A stretch of 61,944 bases of DNA from Ponticaulis sp. (GCA_002701295.1 NZUJ01000122.1:1-61944), one strand, 5' to 3'. Numbered from the stretch's first letter, positions 33,335 through 43,549 are shown. Notes: generated from the letters alone by a model not told the origin. Program-made: numbers and translations.

Positions 33335-34156
33335 ATGACGATGAACTTCAACGACATATTTTCCGTGAAGGGAAAAACAGTAGTGGTTACTGGAGGATCA
33401 CGCGGTATTGGGGAGATGATTTCCGCCGGATTCCTCGCTGGCGGCGCCAAAGTATTCATTTCGTCGCGCAAGGCTGCGGCCTGCGATGAAGCGGTGGAAC
33501 GCCTGAAGGCTTACGGCAATGACGTGATGGCCATTCCATCTGACATGTCCACCATGATCGGTATTGAACACCTCGCAAGCGAACTCGCCAAGCACACAGA
33601 TAAAGTGGACGTTCTGGTCAACAATGCCGGTGCAGCATGGGGTGCGCCGATTGATGAATTCCCTGAAATGGGCTGGGACAAGGTTATGGATGTGAACGTG
33701 AAGGGCGTTTTCTTCCTGACCCAGAAACTGCTGCCAATGCTCCGCAAAGCTGGCACAGCTGAAACGCCATCAAGCGTCATCAATATCGGATCCATTGATG
33801 GTCTTCGTACGCCGGCAATGCTGACCCCATCCTACAGTGCCTCCAAGGCTGCTGTGCACCATTTGACGCGCGTCCTCTCAGCTCATCTGATCAAAGACCA
33901 CATCACCGTCAACGCCATCGCGCCAGGCCCATTCCCGACATACATGTTGTCAACAGGCGTTGGCTTTGGCGGCAAGACTGAAGGCGACGATGTGGATTGG
34001 GACAAGGTTGGCCAGAACAACCCTTCAGGCCGCGTCGGTGAGCCAACTGATGCTGCCGGCCTCGCCATCTTCCTGGCATCCAAAGCAGGCTCCTATGTTG
34101 TGGGTCAGACCATTGCGCTCGATGGCGGTGTCGTCAGCTCCAACGGCTCTATCTGA
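33335..34156 (+). CDS. Short-chain dehydrogenase/reductase (NAD(P)-dependent, RhlG-like)
   Basis: A 273-residue classical SDR. The cofactor site is VVVTGGSRGIGEMI, the structural NNAGAAWG motif follows, and the catalytic Ser and Tyr/Lys are in NIGSIDG and YSASKAAVHH. The C-terminal part, with a long insertion GVGFGGKTEGDDVDWD before GRVGEP, resembles RhlG-like and gluconate-type SDRs rather than fatty-acid FabG. The substrate is unknown. It stands alone between the metal/redox block and the chemotaxis genes, closed by a strong terminator. Confidence 0.92.
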   Translation: MTMNFNDIFSVKGKTVVVTGGSRGIGEMISAGFLAGGAKVFISSRKAAACDEAVERLKAYGNDVMAIPSDMSTMIGIEHLASELAKHTDKVDVLVNNAGAAWGAPIDEFPEMGWDKVMDVNVKGVFFLTQKLLPMLRKAGTAETPSSVINIGSIDGLRTPAMLTPSYSASKAAVHHLTRVLSAHLIKDHITVNAIAPGPFPTYMLSTGVGFGGKTEGDDVDWDKVGQNNPSGRVGEPTDAAGLAIFLASKAGSYVVGQTIALDGGVVSSNGSI

Positions 34157-34175
34157 TCGCTGACAACAAGCAAAG

Positions 34176-34208
34176 AAAAAGGCGGATGATAGTTCATCCG
34201 CCTTTTTT
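34176..34208. terminator. Bidirectional terminator between SDR and chemoreceptor genes
   Basis: AAAAAGGCGGATGA pairs perfectly with TCATCCGCCTTTTTT across a short loop. The A-run and T-run make it active on both strands. Confidence 0.9.
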
Positions 34209-34228
34209 ATTGGATTTTGATCAGCCTA

Positions 34229-35914
34229 TTAGCTGGCCAACAGGTTTTTGATGAAGTTGTCAGACCGGTCTTTCAGCTGACGGGCCTGCTCGATGGCGCC
34301 ACGCGCATCGTCACCAATCCGCCTGGATGAAACTTCTGTCTCTTCTGCGATGACCGCCACCTGAGAAATGTTCGAAGATACCGAACCGGCAGAGGATGCC
34401 GCACGTTCGACATTACCAGCGATCTCTTTCGTAGAAACACCCTGTTGTTCCATCGCGGCCGCGATTGCACCCGATATGTTGTTCAGCGTGGAGATCAGGC
34501 TCACAACCTTATCAGAGGCATTTGAGACTTTGGCAGTCGACCCTCTGACGCGTGAAATCTGGCTTTCGACACTTTCAGTCGCTTTCGCCGTTTGGGAGGC
34601 AAGCGCCTTCACTTCACTCGCCACAACCGAGAATCCGCGTCCTGCTTCGCCAGCGCGAGCGGCTTCAATGGTCGCATTAAGAGCCAGGAGGTTTGTCTGT
34701 TCAGCAATGTCGGCAATAAGACGCACAACGGATTCAATTTCCTGAACGACACCTTCAAGGGCGTCCACCTCACCAGCGACGAGCTGACCAGCTTCTTCAC
34801 CATCACCCGCAATCCGGGCAACATCCTGAACCTGGCTGGAAATTTCGCGGATGGTTGCTGACATTTCCTCTGCCGCACCTGCGACAGCAGTCATGTTACC
34901 CGCTGACTCTTCCGTGGCCCCTGAGACCTCTGTTGCACGCTGACGTGTATTACCAGCCGCCTCGACGAGGGTTTCAGACGTGCGTGACAATTCTTCGATA
35001 GAGACCGTCAGCGCTGAAATTGTACCACCAACATCCTGTTCGAACCCTCTGGCAATCGAACGCAGTGTTTCCTGTTTCTCACGTTCAGCCTGTTCCCGCT
35101 GCGCCAATTGCTGCTCCTCCAGCTCCTTCGTGCGGATCAGATTGTCGCGGAATACAGAAAGTGCACGTGAAAGGTCGGCAATTTCGTCTTTGCTGTCGAG
35201 CTGAGGGATGTGAGTTTCGGTTTTGCCCTGGGCAAGATCCAGCGTCACATCGCGGATACGCGCGATTGGCTTGGATACCGCGTTGTGAAACAGGAAACCG
35301 AGGATCACGGAAGCTGCGATCGTAATCAGACAGGCCGCAATCGCGATCACACCAATCAGGGTGAGCTCATCCATACTTTTGCCAGTCTGAACAGCTGCTC
35401 GTTCCTGAAGAAGCGAGCTGAGCGCGCTGATCTCCTGAAAAGTTGCATCGAGCCGCGCACGACCTTCACCCTTGCCTTCTCGCAGTCGCGCCAGGTCGAC
35501 AGAATCCACGCGACGCATCAGGGCAAACTGCTGAGGTGTCCAGTCGACAGCGTAACTGCGCCACGCCTGTTCGATATCACCGATCTGAGTTGCCAGGCTG
35601 TTATCAATCTCTGCCAGCCGCGCACGGAAATCTGACATCTGCCCCATAAGGGTCTGTGTCTGCTCTTCGAACTGCACGCGATAGCTCTCTTCTGAAGACA
35701 GAAAGAACGCATCTGCAAGCAAAGCGTGCTTGCCGAGTTCAGCCTCAAGAATGCCGAGTTCAATAACAGCTTTGTTCATCTCTTCTGCCTGGCGGGACTG
35801 GCCCTTAACGGCGGTTGAGAAAACAAAAGTAGTGATCCCGGTAATCGCACAAATCAGGGCAATCAGTGCAAATGCCACTGCTGCCTTGTAGGATACAGAT
35901 AGAGACTTCAACAT
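34229..35914 (-). CDS. Methyl-accepting chemotaxis protein
   Basis: A 561-residue chemoreceptor. Transmembrane helix 1 spans residues 10-33, a 150-residue periplasmic four-helix bundle follows, and helix 2 lies at about 188-212. The HAMP domain begins with [18 protein letters not shown], and the signalling domain has the hairpin tip [33 protein letters not shown]. It ends NLLAS without a CheR-binding pentapeptide. It is the third gene of an operon after a porin and a secreted Cache protein, which suggests that ligand sensing passes through them. Confidence 0.95.
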   Translation of the reverse strand: MLKSLSVSYKAAVAFALIALICAITGITTFVFSTAVKGQSRQAEEMNKAVIELGILEAELGKHALLADAFFLSSEESYRVQFEEQTQTLMGQMSDFRARLAEIDNSLATQIGDIEQAWRSYAVDWTPQQFALMRRVDSVDLARLREGKGEGRARLDATFQEISALSSLLQERAAVQTGKSMDELTLIGVIAIAACLITIAASVILGFLFHNAVSKPIARIRDVTLDLAQGKTETHIPQLDSKDEIADLSRALSVFRDNLIRTKELEEQQLAQREQAEREKQETLRSIARGFEQDVGGTISALTVSIEELSRTSETLVEAAGNTRQRATEVSGATEESAGNMTAVAGAAEEMSATIREISSQVQDVARIAGDGEEAGQLVAGEVDALEGVVQEIESVVRLIADIAEQTNLLALNATIEAARAGEAGRGFSVVASEVKALASQTAKATESVESQISRVRGSTAKVSNASDKVVSLISTLNNISGAIAAAMEQQGVSTKEIAGNVERAASSAGSVSSNISQVAVIAEETEVSSRRIGDDARGAIEQARQLKDRSDNFIKNLLAS

Positions 35915-36538
35915 TTAGAACAGACCTCTTTGCGAACGGCGATCCAGCTCTGTGAGATTGATTTCCACAGTACTGGTTCCGATCGGACGCCCCTCACGCG
36001 ACAGGGTGAGGTTCACCTGGACGACCCATATGCCATACTCATCGTTAAATTCCGGTTCGTCGATGAAAACAGCAGAAGGGCCAACCGGAAAGGTTTTCTG
36101 AAACTTGGCCTCATCACCCTGCCAGTAGTCGCTGGTAATGCTGCTTTGCGCGACGTTGAGACCATTCTTGTCCATGACAAAAATCTCGCTGAACAAGCCT
36201 TTCGAGCTGGCTTGCTGACGCAGGAGATATGTCGACGCCGGACCACCAATCGCCAGAGTGATCAGCGGCTGATCCCCCTCATGACCGACTTCTGCGCGCC
36301 AGGTGTCGTCGAGTTTGAGAATGTCTTCCTGCGTTATCGACGCCCGCATATCGTTCTGCATCTCGATGGCCTCAATAATGATCGGCACTTCGAGGAACGT
36401 CCGCAATTCAGTGACGAATTCATCAGTTACGAGATCCGCGACCGGGGGGCTCTGCGCCGCAGCTGACTGCGCCGCCATGAAAGGCAAAGCGAGTCCAGCG
36501 GCAAGGCCACAAGCCAGATGTTTGAAATAACGATTCAT
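35915..36538 (-). CDS. Periplasmic Cache (PDC)-domain protein
   Basis: A 207-residue protein from the ATG at 36538 (MNRYFKHLACGLAAGLALPFMAAQSAAAQ), a clear signal peptide. The mature part is a PDC/Cache-type sensor fold with LKLDDTWRAE, a long helix, GLFSEIFVMDKNGLNVAQSS and SDYWQGDEAKFQKTFP, as in extracytoplasmic sensing domains. Nothing membrane-spanning follows, so this is a free periplasmic sensing domain, unusual as a separate gene. It is encoded between the porin and the MCP and abuts the MCP start with no gap. Confidence 0.82.
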   Translation of the reverse strand: MNRYFKHLACGLAAGLALPFMAAQSAAAQSPPVADLVTDEFVTELRTFLEVPIIIEAIEMQNDMRASITQEDILKLDDTWRAEVGHEGDQPLITLAIGGPASTYLLRQQASSKGLFSEIFVMDKNGLNVAQSSITSDYWQGDEAKFQKTFPVGPSAVFIDEPEFNDEYGIWVVQVNLTLSREGRPIGTSTVEINLTELDRRSQRGLF

Positions 36539-36551
36539 CTGTCGATCTTTC

Positions 36552-37670
36552 TCAATAGAATTCAAATTGCGCGCGAAGAAGAACCGTCTCTGCGTCACCG
36601 TCGCCATAGGTCGGCGAATCTTCAAAATCGGAATGGCTGATATTGGCCATCAGCCGGATGTATTTGTCGCGATACCAGGTCAGCCCGAGTACGGCAGTCT
36701 CCTGCTTGCCGCCAATCACGCCTGCATCGCTGAGATCGGCCACGTCATAGCGGGCAGACAGCGCGAATGCGCCAAAGCCACCTTGTGTCGCCGGGTTGTC
36801 GACAGCTGTTCGCTTGAACAGACCGTTCTTGATGACGCGGCGACCGCCCCAGACATAACCGACATCAACATACCAGGCATCCTCATGCGGGTCGCTTGGA
36901 CAGATGCCCGTTCCACATTGCACCTGGGCAGTTCCCCACTCGCTTTGAGCGAAGAATCCACCTTTCAGAAGTGCGGCTTCCAGGCCGATAAAGGTATCAC
37001 TTTCACCGACCTTTGCCGTTGAAATGGTTTTCGGTCCGGACCGACCAAACGCACGCTGACCATAGCTCAGAAAACCGGAGCCATTGCTATCGCGATAGCG
37101 GAACGAGCTTCCAAGATGGAGTGTGCTGTCTTCACCAAATGGCTGCGCAGCCCAGGAGACCCGCGCCGACGCAGAATACATATCAGACTCGTCGATAATG
37201 TTTGCATCAGGACCAAAGACGCCGCCCGATAACTGGAAGTCGCCAATTGATTTGAAAACAGCGATACCGGTCGCCCGGCTGAAGCCATTGATCTTTGAAA
37301 CCGAGTTTCCTTCCATGAAGGTGGTCGAGTAGAGCGATGAGGACTGCTCCAGACCATTCATCACTTTGAAGTTGCCGATGCGGACTTTGAAATCGCCACC
37401 GAACTCGAGAAACAGGTCACGAATGTTGATTTCATCGCCCTGAAGATCGGTACTGCTTCGGAAGCTCAATCCTTCGTAATCTGCACCGAAATCGACACGG
37501 AACAGGCGGAGGTTGGTGTCATCAAGCACATCCTGATCGTTGATGGTTTCGTTTTCATAATCGATGAAAATGTGCGCACCGAAGCTCAGCTCCGGATCTT
37601 CCGCCATAGCTGGAGACCCAAAAGACGCGGCAAGTAGTGCGATAATGGAGAGGCATTTTGTATTGTTCAT
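36552..37670 (-). CDS. Outer-membrane porin (Porin_O_P-like)
   Basis: A 372-residue beta-barrel protein. Signal peptide MNNTKCLSIIALLAASFGSPAMAE, then alternating short strands (FDFGADYEGLSFRSSTDLQG, LFLEFGGDFKVRIGNFKV, GAFALSARYDVADLSDAG) and the C-terminal RAQFEFY ending in aromatic Tyr, as expected for barrel insertion. The layout resembles phosphate-selective porins O/P. It is the first gene of an operon with the Cache protein and chemoreceptor, giving the idea of a porin that lets in the same solute that is sensed. Confidence 0.85.
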   Translation of the reverse strand: MNNTKCLSIIALLAASFGSPAMAEDPELSFGAHIFIDYENETINDQDVLDDTNLRLFRVDFGADYEGLSFRSSTDLQGDEINIRDLFLEFGGDFKVRIGNFKVMNGLEQSSSLYSTTFMEGNSVSKINGFSRATGIAVFKSIGDFQLSGGVFGPDANIIDESDMYSASARVSWAAQPFGEDSTLHLGSSFRYRDSNGSGFLSYGQRAFGRSGPKTISTAKVGESDTFIGLEAALLKGGFFAQSEWGTAQVQCGTGICPSDPHEDAWYVDVGYVWGGRRVIKNGLFKRTAVDNPATQGGFGAFALSARYDVADLSDAGVIGGKQETAVLGLTWYRDKYIRLMANISHSDFEDSPTYGDGDAETVLLRAQFEFY

Positions 37671-37829
37671 TATTCAGCCCTAAACGTGTTTTCACATGAG
37701 GACTGAAATACAGATTTATCGTTCAAGCCGGATTATTAAGTCCGTCAAAAACCTTAAATTTTCAGAACATTCTGTTAAATATTACATTGCGCATGGTCTG
37801 AAATCGAAAAACAATTTTCTCTAATATAA

Positions 37830-38999
37830 TCAAGCCGATGGAGGCAGGACAGGCCACTCATCCACGATCTGCCCGTCTTCATAGACGAGAATTTCGCCAA
37901 ATTGCAGGAAGACTGCTTCGCTTTGTCGCGGGCGGAGGAATACGAAATCATCCGGAGCAAGCTGAACTCCCGGATTTCCCAGCAACATGTCCTGATTGCT
38001 CGACCGGCCGCGCCCGTCAGAATGATAGGACAGCCCATCGGGATAGACCGGGTCTGCCTTCCAATATCCGCCATAAGTGAACACCGTAGTGGATGCATCA
38101 GACGTGGCGGTCTCGCCTGGTAAAGCCAGATAAGGCCAGGTCTTCAAAACTGGTGTGGCAATGAAACAAGCCGGTTCAAACTCTGCGAGCGCATCGCAGT
38201 CAAAGTTCGAAGGCTTAACAAGTGCCGACCCGAGAGCGACTTCATTTGCGAGGTCGGTATTAGCCCACAGTGAATAGGTCTGACTTCCGGCAGCATTCCG
38301 CACAAGGAGGTTCAGCGTTTCTGTCCCGAAAAAATGCTCAACCCGATTGAGAACTTCACGATAGACAGATTTCGCATGCTCGTCAGCACGCGCCTTGCTG
38401 CCGTCATCGGGCTGCATATGCGCCACATGAAGATCATACCCCATGATACCGGACAGATCCGCGCGCGTGTGATCTGCAAGCAAAGAGAGGACACGATCCA
38501 ATTCTTCACCTGGAACCAGTCCGCCCCGGTGCAGGCCGATATCAATTTCGAGACTAACCCGGATGCGCGTCGCATAGCGTTCGGCAATGTCCAGATACTG
38601 CGTTAGCCGGGCTTCCGTATCGACCAGCCATTGAACATTCTGATGCGCCAGAACATTTCTTGGCCTGATCTTGCTGAAAAAGGAATCCATCGCCCGGGCC
38701 GGGAGAGGTTTGCCGAGGAGCTGGTCCGCCATCGGATAATGCTCAGACAGAAATTTCAGCATGGGCAGGTTGAATGTCATCAACCTGTCGGTCCGTGTTT
38801 TCTTCATCACCCGGGAAATCAACTCGGTGCTTGGCAGCGATTTTACGACAACCCGAAATGCCGTCTCGTCAGAAAGGGAGTTCTTGAGGCAGTCAATATT
38901 CCGATCCAGTCGCGACCGATCTATGATGAGCCTTGGCGTCGCAATGCCTGCCGTATCCAGCGCACCAGACAGTGTCTCGAAATAAGTTTCATCCGCCAT
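37830..38999 (-). CDS. PLP-dependent alanine racemase / D-threonine aldolase-like enzyme
   Basis: From the ATG at 38999 (MADETYFETLSGALDTAGIATPRLIIDRSRLDRNI) the product is about 389 residues. The frame is open for 107 codons further upstream but overlaps the divergent gene, so the inner start is taken. The N-terminal barrel has the PLP Lys in RVVVKSLPSTELI, and LEIDIGLHRGGL is typical of the fold. The C-terminal part (HSDGRGRSSNQDMLLGN) resembles the D-Ser dehydratase/D-Thr aldolase domain, which carries a metal site. The reaction (D-threonine to glycine plus acetaldehyde, or D-serine dehydration) is inferred from the family. Confidence 0.82.
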   Translation of the reverse strand: MADETYFETLSGALDTAGIATPRLIIDRSRLDRNIDCLKNSLSDETAFRVVVKSLPSTELISRVMKKTRTDRLMTFNLPMLKFLSEHYPMADQLLGKPLPARAMDSFFSKIRPRNVLAHQNVQWLVDTEARLTQYLDIAERYATRIRVSLEIDIGLHRGGLVPGEELDRVLSLLADHTRADLSGIMGYDLHVAHMQPDDGSKARADEHAKSVYREVLNRVEHFFGTETLNLLVRNAAGSQTYSLWANTDLANEVALGSALVKPSNFDCDALAEFEPACFIATPVLKTWPYLALPGETATSDASTTVFTYGGYWKADPVYPDGLSYHSDGRGRSSNQDMLLGNPGVQLAPDDFVFLRPRQSEAVFLQFGEILVYEDGQIVDEWPVLPPSA

Positions 39000-39219
39000 T
39001 AAGTCTGACACGCCCTTCGCAATATCTTTCCCTCGTCTTTTTCTATGACGGAACAAAATCCGGCCAATGTAAAGTACCCTGATATGCCCCTGTCTTGTCA
39101 TGTCAGGACTGCCCGATTTCGGAGCAGAAAAAGCCTGCACCGCAAGAATCGGGACGACGGCTGCAGACCAGTCTGGCAGATTGGTCATACGGCTAAACGA
39201 AAGAGCATAGGACCCTGTT

Positions 39220-39909
39220 TTGACGTTACCTGATGCGAATACTCTGCTGCATGAGCTAGACGAAAGAGGGTATGCGCGCCTGCCCGGACTATTGTCAGTT
39301 TCTGAATGCGAAACTCTCATCAGCGCATACTCTGATGACCATCGCTATCGGTCCGTCATCTCCATGGAGCGCTATCGTTTCGGGCGCGGCGAATACAAGT
39401 ATTTTGCCTATCCGTTGCCAGATAGTGTGGAGCGCCTGAGACAAGGGCTTTATCCGTCGCTCGCCAATGTCGCCAACATCTGGTCAGAGCGCCTGGGGCA
39501 AAATGCGAATTGGCCGGATCGACTGAATGACCTCACAAGTGCTTGCCATGCAGCCGGTCAAACTCGCCCAACGCCCCTTATTCTGAAATATCAGCCCGGC
39601 GATTATAACTGCCTGCATCAGGACCTTTACGGCGAAATCCATTTTCCGCTTCAGGTCATTCTGGGCCTGTCAGCGCCGGGTGAAGATTATGACGGTGGTG
39701 AGCTTGTGCTGGTTGAGCAACGCCCCAGGCAACAATCTCGCCCCATCGTCATTCAGCCTGCTTTGGGGGAAGGCATTGTCATTCCGGTCAAAGACCGACC
39801 TGTGACCAGCAAACGGGGCTGGTCACGTAATCAGATGCGGCATGGCGTCAGCGCTGTTCAGCGCGGTCAGCGCTTCACACTGGGTATCATCTTCCACGAT
39901 GCGCGGTGA
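39220..39909 (+). CDS. 2OG-Fe(II) oxygenase (Oxygenase-NA-like)
   Basis: A 229-residue protein starting at TTG 39220 with AGGA nine bases upstream; no nearby ATG is in frame. HxD iron ligands are in CLHQDLYGEIHFP, the distal His is in MRHGVS and the 2OG-binding Arg is in QRFTLGIIFHDAR. It starts with a helical region (LLHELDERGYARLPGLL). The family is annotated as 2OG-Fe(II) oxygenase with unknown substrate. It is divergent from the PLP enzyme and convergent with the aldehyde dehydrogenase. Confidence 0.87.
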   Translation: MTLPDANTLLHELDERGYARLPGLLSVSECETLISAYSDDHRYRSVISMERYRFGRGEYKYFAYPLPDSVERLRQGLYPSLANVANIWSERLGQNANWPDRLNDLTSACHAAGQTRPTPLILKYQPGDYNCLHQDLYGEIHFPLQVILGLSAPGEDYDGGELVLVEQRPRQQSRPIVIQPALGEGIVIPVKDRPVTSKRGWSRNQMRHGVSAVQRGQRFTLGIIFHDAR

Positions 39910-39918
39910 GCGCTCGAC

Positions 39919-41283
39919 CTAGTTTATCGTGACGGTCTTGGCGTTCAGGAACGCCTTCATGCCCAGATCCGCCAATTCACGACCAATGCCTGAGGCTTTC
40001 ACGCCACCAAAAGGCAGTCGCGGATCGGAAGTCGTCATGCCGTTAATGGCTGTGAAGCCCGCTTCCAGCTCGTCAATGAAACGAACCTGCTCGCCCTCAT
40101 CATTGGTCCAGGCCGCAGAACCAAGGCCAAACCGTGTCGCGTTTGCGAGCTCTATCGCCTCATCAATACTCTCGACCTTAAACACACAGGCGACTGGTCC
40201 GAAAAACTCTTCGGAATAGCCAGGGCTGTTTTCCGGAATATGGGTGAGAATGGTCGGCGGGAACCAGGCCCCCTCGCCTTCCGGAACGCTTCCTTCAAAA
40301 ACAATCGTCGCGCCTGCATCGACTGTTGCGGCAACCTGTTCAGCTAACTCGTCCCGAATGTCTGTCGTTGCCAGAGGGCCGATTTCGACATCGCGATGCA
40401 GGGGATTTCCGATTTTCATCTCGTGCAGCGCAGACGACAACTGATCGATGAAAGCGTTATAGACCTTGGAATGCACAATAAAGCGCTTCGCCGCGATGCA
40501 GGATTGTCCATTATTCATAGTTCGCGCTTTCAGAGCGGTGGCGACAGCCTTCTCAATCTTGGCGCTTGGCATGACGATAAACGGGTCAGCGCCGCCAAGC
40601 TCAAGAACCGCTGGTTTGATTTCATTACCCGCCGTTGCAGCAACCGCGCGACCTGCAGGTTCACTACCAGTTAGCGTCACGCCTTTCACTCGTTCATCCT
40701 GAATGATGGCCTTGACCTTGGATGACCCGATCAGCAGCGTCTTGAACGTGCCGACGGGAAATCCAGCCTTCAGGCAGAGCTCTTCAATCCTAAGCGCGCA
40801 CTGTGGAACATTGGAGGCGTGCTTGAGGAGAACGACATTACCAGCAGCCAATGCCGGCGCCGCAAAGCGGATCACCTGCCAGATCGGAAAGTTCCACGGC
40901 ATGACAGCCAGAATTGGCCCCATTGGCAGCCAGCGGACATAGGATTTTGAATTCTCGGTCTTGATGACGGTGTTCTCGAGAATGCGTTCTGTATTCTTGA
41001 CGTAGTACTCACAGCAGACCGCGCATTTATCGATCTCGGCTTCTGACTGGAGCACAGGCTTGCCCATTTCCAGCGTCATGATTTTTGCGAGGCTCTCTTT
41101 TTCCTCACGCAGAAGCGTGGCCAGCTTGCTCAGGCATTCGAGACGCTCTTTCAGCTTCGAACGTTTGCTGAAGGCCGGGAAAACCGCGTTAGCATTGCCG
41201 AGTGCGTCTTCAATGGCCGCCTCGTCCATTTCCTCGAAAGTTTTCAGGGTTTCACCATTGGCAGGATTAATGGACGCAATCAT
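39919..41283 (-). CDS. Aldehyde dehydrogenase, succinate-semialdehyde type
   Basis: A 454-residue ALDH of the shorter SSADH (Sad/YneI-like) class. Visible are the Rossmann segment [43 protein letters not shown], the catalytic Glu in [11 protein letters not shown], the nucleophile in [12 protein letters not shown] and [13 protein letters not shown]. The enzyme oxidises succinate semialdehyde, or a related aldehyde, with NAD(P). The PQQ dehydrogenase gene follows on the opposite strand, so an alcohol to aldehyde to acid chain is possible but not proven. Confidence 0.92.
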   Translation of the reverse strand: MIASINPANGETLKTFEEMDEAAIEDALGNANAVFPAFSKRSKLKERLECLSKLATLLREEKESLAKIMTLEMGKPVLQSEAEIDKCAVCCEYYVKNTERILENTVIKTENSKSYVRWLPMGPILAVMPWNFPIWQVIRFAAPALAAGNVVLLKHASNVPQCALRIEELCLKAGFPVGTFKTLLIGSSKVKAIIQDERVKGVTLTGSEPAGRAVAATAGNEIKPAVLELGGADPFIVMPSAKIEKAVATALKARTMNNGQSCIAAKRFIVHSKVYNAFIDQLSSALHEMKIGNPLHRDVEIGPLATTDIRDELAEQVAATVDAGATIVFEGSVPEGEGAWFPPTILTHIPENSPGYSEEFFGPVACVFKVESIDEAIELANATRFGLGSAAWTNDEGEQVRFIDELEAGFTAINGMTTSDPRLPFGGVKASGIGRELADLGMKAFLNAKTVTIN

Positions 41284-41525
41284 TTCGGGACCTCAAAATA
41301 CGGACATCTGGTCAATGCGGGAGATGTTAGAGACACGCATATGGGGGGAGTGCGTTCCGAGACAAAGCCTGCAGGGTCTCATTGGGGCGAAGTTTTCCTA
41401 AACCGACTGTCTCTGCGCACTGAAAAGTGAACCAACACCCCGATGGACTTTCGGGTGTATAGGAATAGGTTCGAAGAAAATTCGCGTTGGCTCGACATGA
41501 CGCAAAACCTTACAGGGGAGAACTT

Positions 41526-43499
41526 ATGACTTCACTTTGGAAAGCTGGCCTGTTGTCAGCCGGATTTGCCTTCGCATTGTCCGGATGCGCTTCGCAGGAC
41601 ACGCCAGAACCCATGCCGGAACAGACGCCGGTTGCAACAGCGACCGAAGCCGTCACCGAGGCAGCTGCAAGCCCCACAACAGAGACTACCGAAGATGATG
41701 GGCCATCGGGCAAGGTTCTCTATGAAACCATTTGTGCGGCATGCCACGAGAACCCGAATGAGACGCGGGCAACAAATCTTGCGGGTCTGAAAAAACTGGC
41801 GCCAGAACGCATTTATGCAGCCCTTTCTGAAGGCGGCGTCATGCAGGACATCGGCTCTATTCTGTCCATGGAAGAGAAGATCGCTGTCATCCAGTACCTC
41901 ACGGCAGATCAGGAAAAGTCAGCGTCAGACGTCGACTGGACAGAAGAAATCATGTGCGAAGCTGACAACCTCGCCGTTGATCTCGGCGACAAAACGGGCG
42001 TCACATCATTCGGCTTCGACCAAAACGCAACCCGCAATCTGCCAGCGGATCAGGCGGGCCTCACCAAGGTTGGCATGGAAAATCTCGAAATTGCCTGGGC
42101 GATTGGTTTCCCGCGGACCACGAATGTCAGCGCAGCTCCGGTGACCGTAGGCAATACCATCTTCATCAATGCTGCCAACAAACTTGCTGCATTCGACATG
42201 AATGATGAGTGCGTGAAATGGTCATATGAAGGCGGTGGATCGCGCTCGCCTCTGGCATTTGGTGAAATCGCCGGTCAGGACGCAATCGTCTACGCGGTTG
42301 GCCGCAAAGAAGTGCACGCCGTAAACGCGCTGACGGGTGATGTTATCTGGGCAGTTGAAGGTCAGCCAAAACGCGGCGATGGCGGCGGTATCCGCTCTGG
42401 CGTCACGATTTATGGTGACAAGATCATCGTCCCGATCTCTGCTTCAGGCGTTGGCGGCGGCGGCTCTTACTGCTGTACCGGTCACGGTGCCGTCGTAGCG
42501 CTGAATGCTGATGATGGCAGCTGGATTTGGGAATACCACACCATGCGCGAAGCGACAGACAATGGCATGGTGAACAGCAAAGGGCAGAAAATGCGTGGCC
42601 CGTCTGGCGCGCCGATCTGGACCCAGCCAACCGTCGATGTGAAGCGTAACCGCGTTATCGTGACGACGGGCGAGAATACATCGCTACCAGCAACGAACAC
42701 CTCTGACGCAATCATCGCGCTCGATCTCGATACGGGTGAAGTCGACTGGCTTTTCCAGGCAATGGAAGAGGACCTTTGGAACATGCATTGCCGCGGAACG
42801 GTGGAGACGGCTGGGCCGAACTGTCCATGGCACTGGCAGGATGGTGAGATTGGTCGCGACTTTGACTTCGGTAGCTCGGCCGTAATTGCCCCGGCAATGA
42901 TCGACGGCGAAACCAGAGACCTCGTTCTGGCAGGGCAGAAGTCAGGTCACCTCTGGGCGCTCGACGCTGAAACTGGCGAACTGGTCTGGTCCCAACGGGT
43001 TGGCGAAGGCACACCGCTTGGCGGCAATCACTGGGGCATCGCAGTCAATGATGATCTGGCCTTCCTGACCATCAATGATGGCCTGTCTTACGGTACATCC
43101 AATCCGCGTCCTGGTGTGTTTGCTTTCAAACTGGCCGATGGTGAGCCGGTCTGGGAATACAACGCCACACCCGACTGCGAGGGCGAACGCGGCGAGCTGG
43201 TCGTCAATTGCCCTCAGAAATATGGCTTCTCAGCTACCCCGATGGTTGTGGCCGATACAGTCGTCGCCGCAACGCTGGACGGAAAGGTATTCAACTTTGA
43301 TGCGGCGACCGGAGAAATCCTCAGCGTCATCGACACGATCGGGACAATTGAAACGATCAACGGTGTTGAAGGCGAAGGCGGGTCGATTGACAGCCATGCT
43401 GTTCAGGCAGGCAAAGGCATGCTGCTGATCGGATCGGGCTATGCCTCGTTCAGTCAGACACCTGGCAATGTGCTGATCGCCCTGAAACCAGCGCCTTGA
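41526..43499 (+). CDS. PQQ-dependent dehydrogenase lipoprotein with N-terminal heme c
   Basis: From the ATG at 41526, after GGGGAG, 657 residues. A lipobox LSGC (residues 18-21) is followed by an acidic Pro/Thr/Glu linker and a cytochrome c domain with CAACH at residues 70-74. Then comes an eight-bladed PQQ propeller with repeated ALxxxTGxxxW motifs (DLDTGEVDWLF, DAETGELVWSQ) and a Cys-Cys pair in GSYCCTGHG. This heme-c/PQQ layout recalls polyvinyl-alcohol dehydrogenase and similar quinohaemoproteins, which oxidise alcohols, including polymers, in the periplasm. No pqq biosynthesis gene is in the window. A terminator follows. Confidence 0.9.
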   Translation: MTSLWKAGLLSAGFAFALSGCASQDTPEPMPEQTPVATATEAVTEAAASPTTETTEDDGPSGKVLYETICAACHENPNETRATNLAGLKKLAPERIYAALSEGGVMQDIGSILSMEEKIAVIQYLTADQEKSASDVDWTEEIMCEADNLAVDLGDKTGVTSFGFDQNATRNLPADQAGLTKVGMENLEIAWAIGFPRTTNVSAAPVTVGNTIFINAANKLAAFDMNDECVKWSYEGGGSRSPLAFGEIAGQDAIVYAVGRKEVHAVNALTGDVIWAVEGQPKRGDGGGIRSGVTIYGDKIIVPISASGVGGGGSYCCTGHGAVVALNADDGSWIWEYHTMREATDNGMVNSKGQKMRGPSGAPIWTQPTVDVKRNRVIVTTGENTSLPATNTSDAIIALDLDTGEVDWLFQAMEEDLWNMHCRGTVETAGPNCPWHWQDGEIGRDFDFGSSAVIAPAMIDGETRDLVLAGQKSGHLWALDAETGELVWSQRVGEGTPLGGNHWGIAVNDDLAFLTINDGLSYGTSNPRPGVFAFKLADGEPVWEYNATPDCEGERGELVVNCPQKYGFSATPMVVADTVVAATLDGKVFNFDAATGEILSVIDTIGTIETINGVEGEGGSIDSHAVQAGKGMLLIGSGYASFSQTPGNVLIALKPAP

Positions 43500-43521
43500 T
43501 CTTCTGATCAACCAAATATTC

Positions 43522-43549
43522 AAAGCCCCGGTTCGCGCCGGGGCTTTTT
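43522..43549. terminator. Rho-independent terminator
   Basis: AAAGCCCCGG, loop TTCGCG-type, CCGGGGCTTTTT. Strong GC stem and T-run. It ends the PQQ dehydrogenase transcript and, having an A-run on its left side, may also serve epmB from the other strand. Confidence 0.9.
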
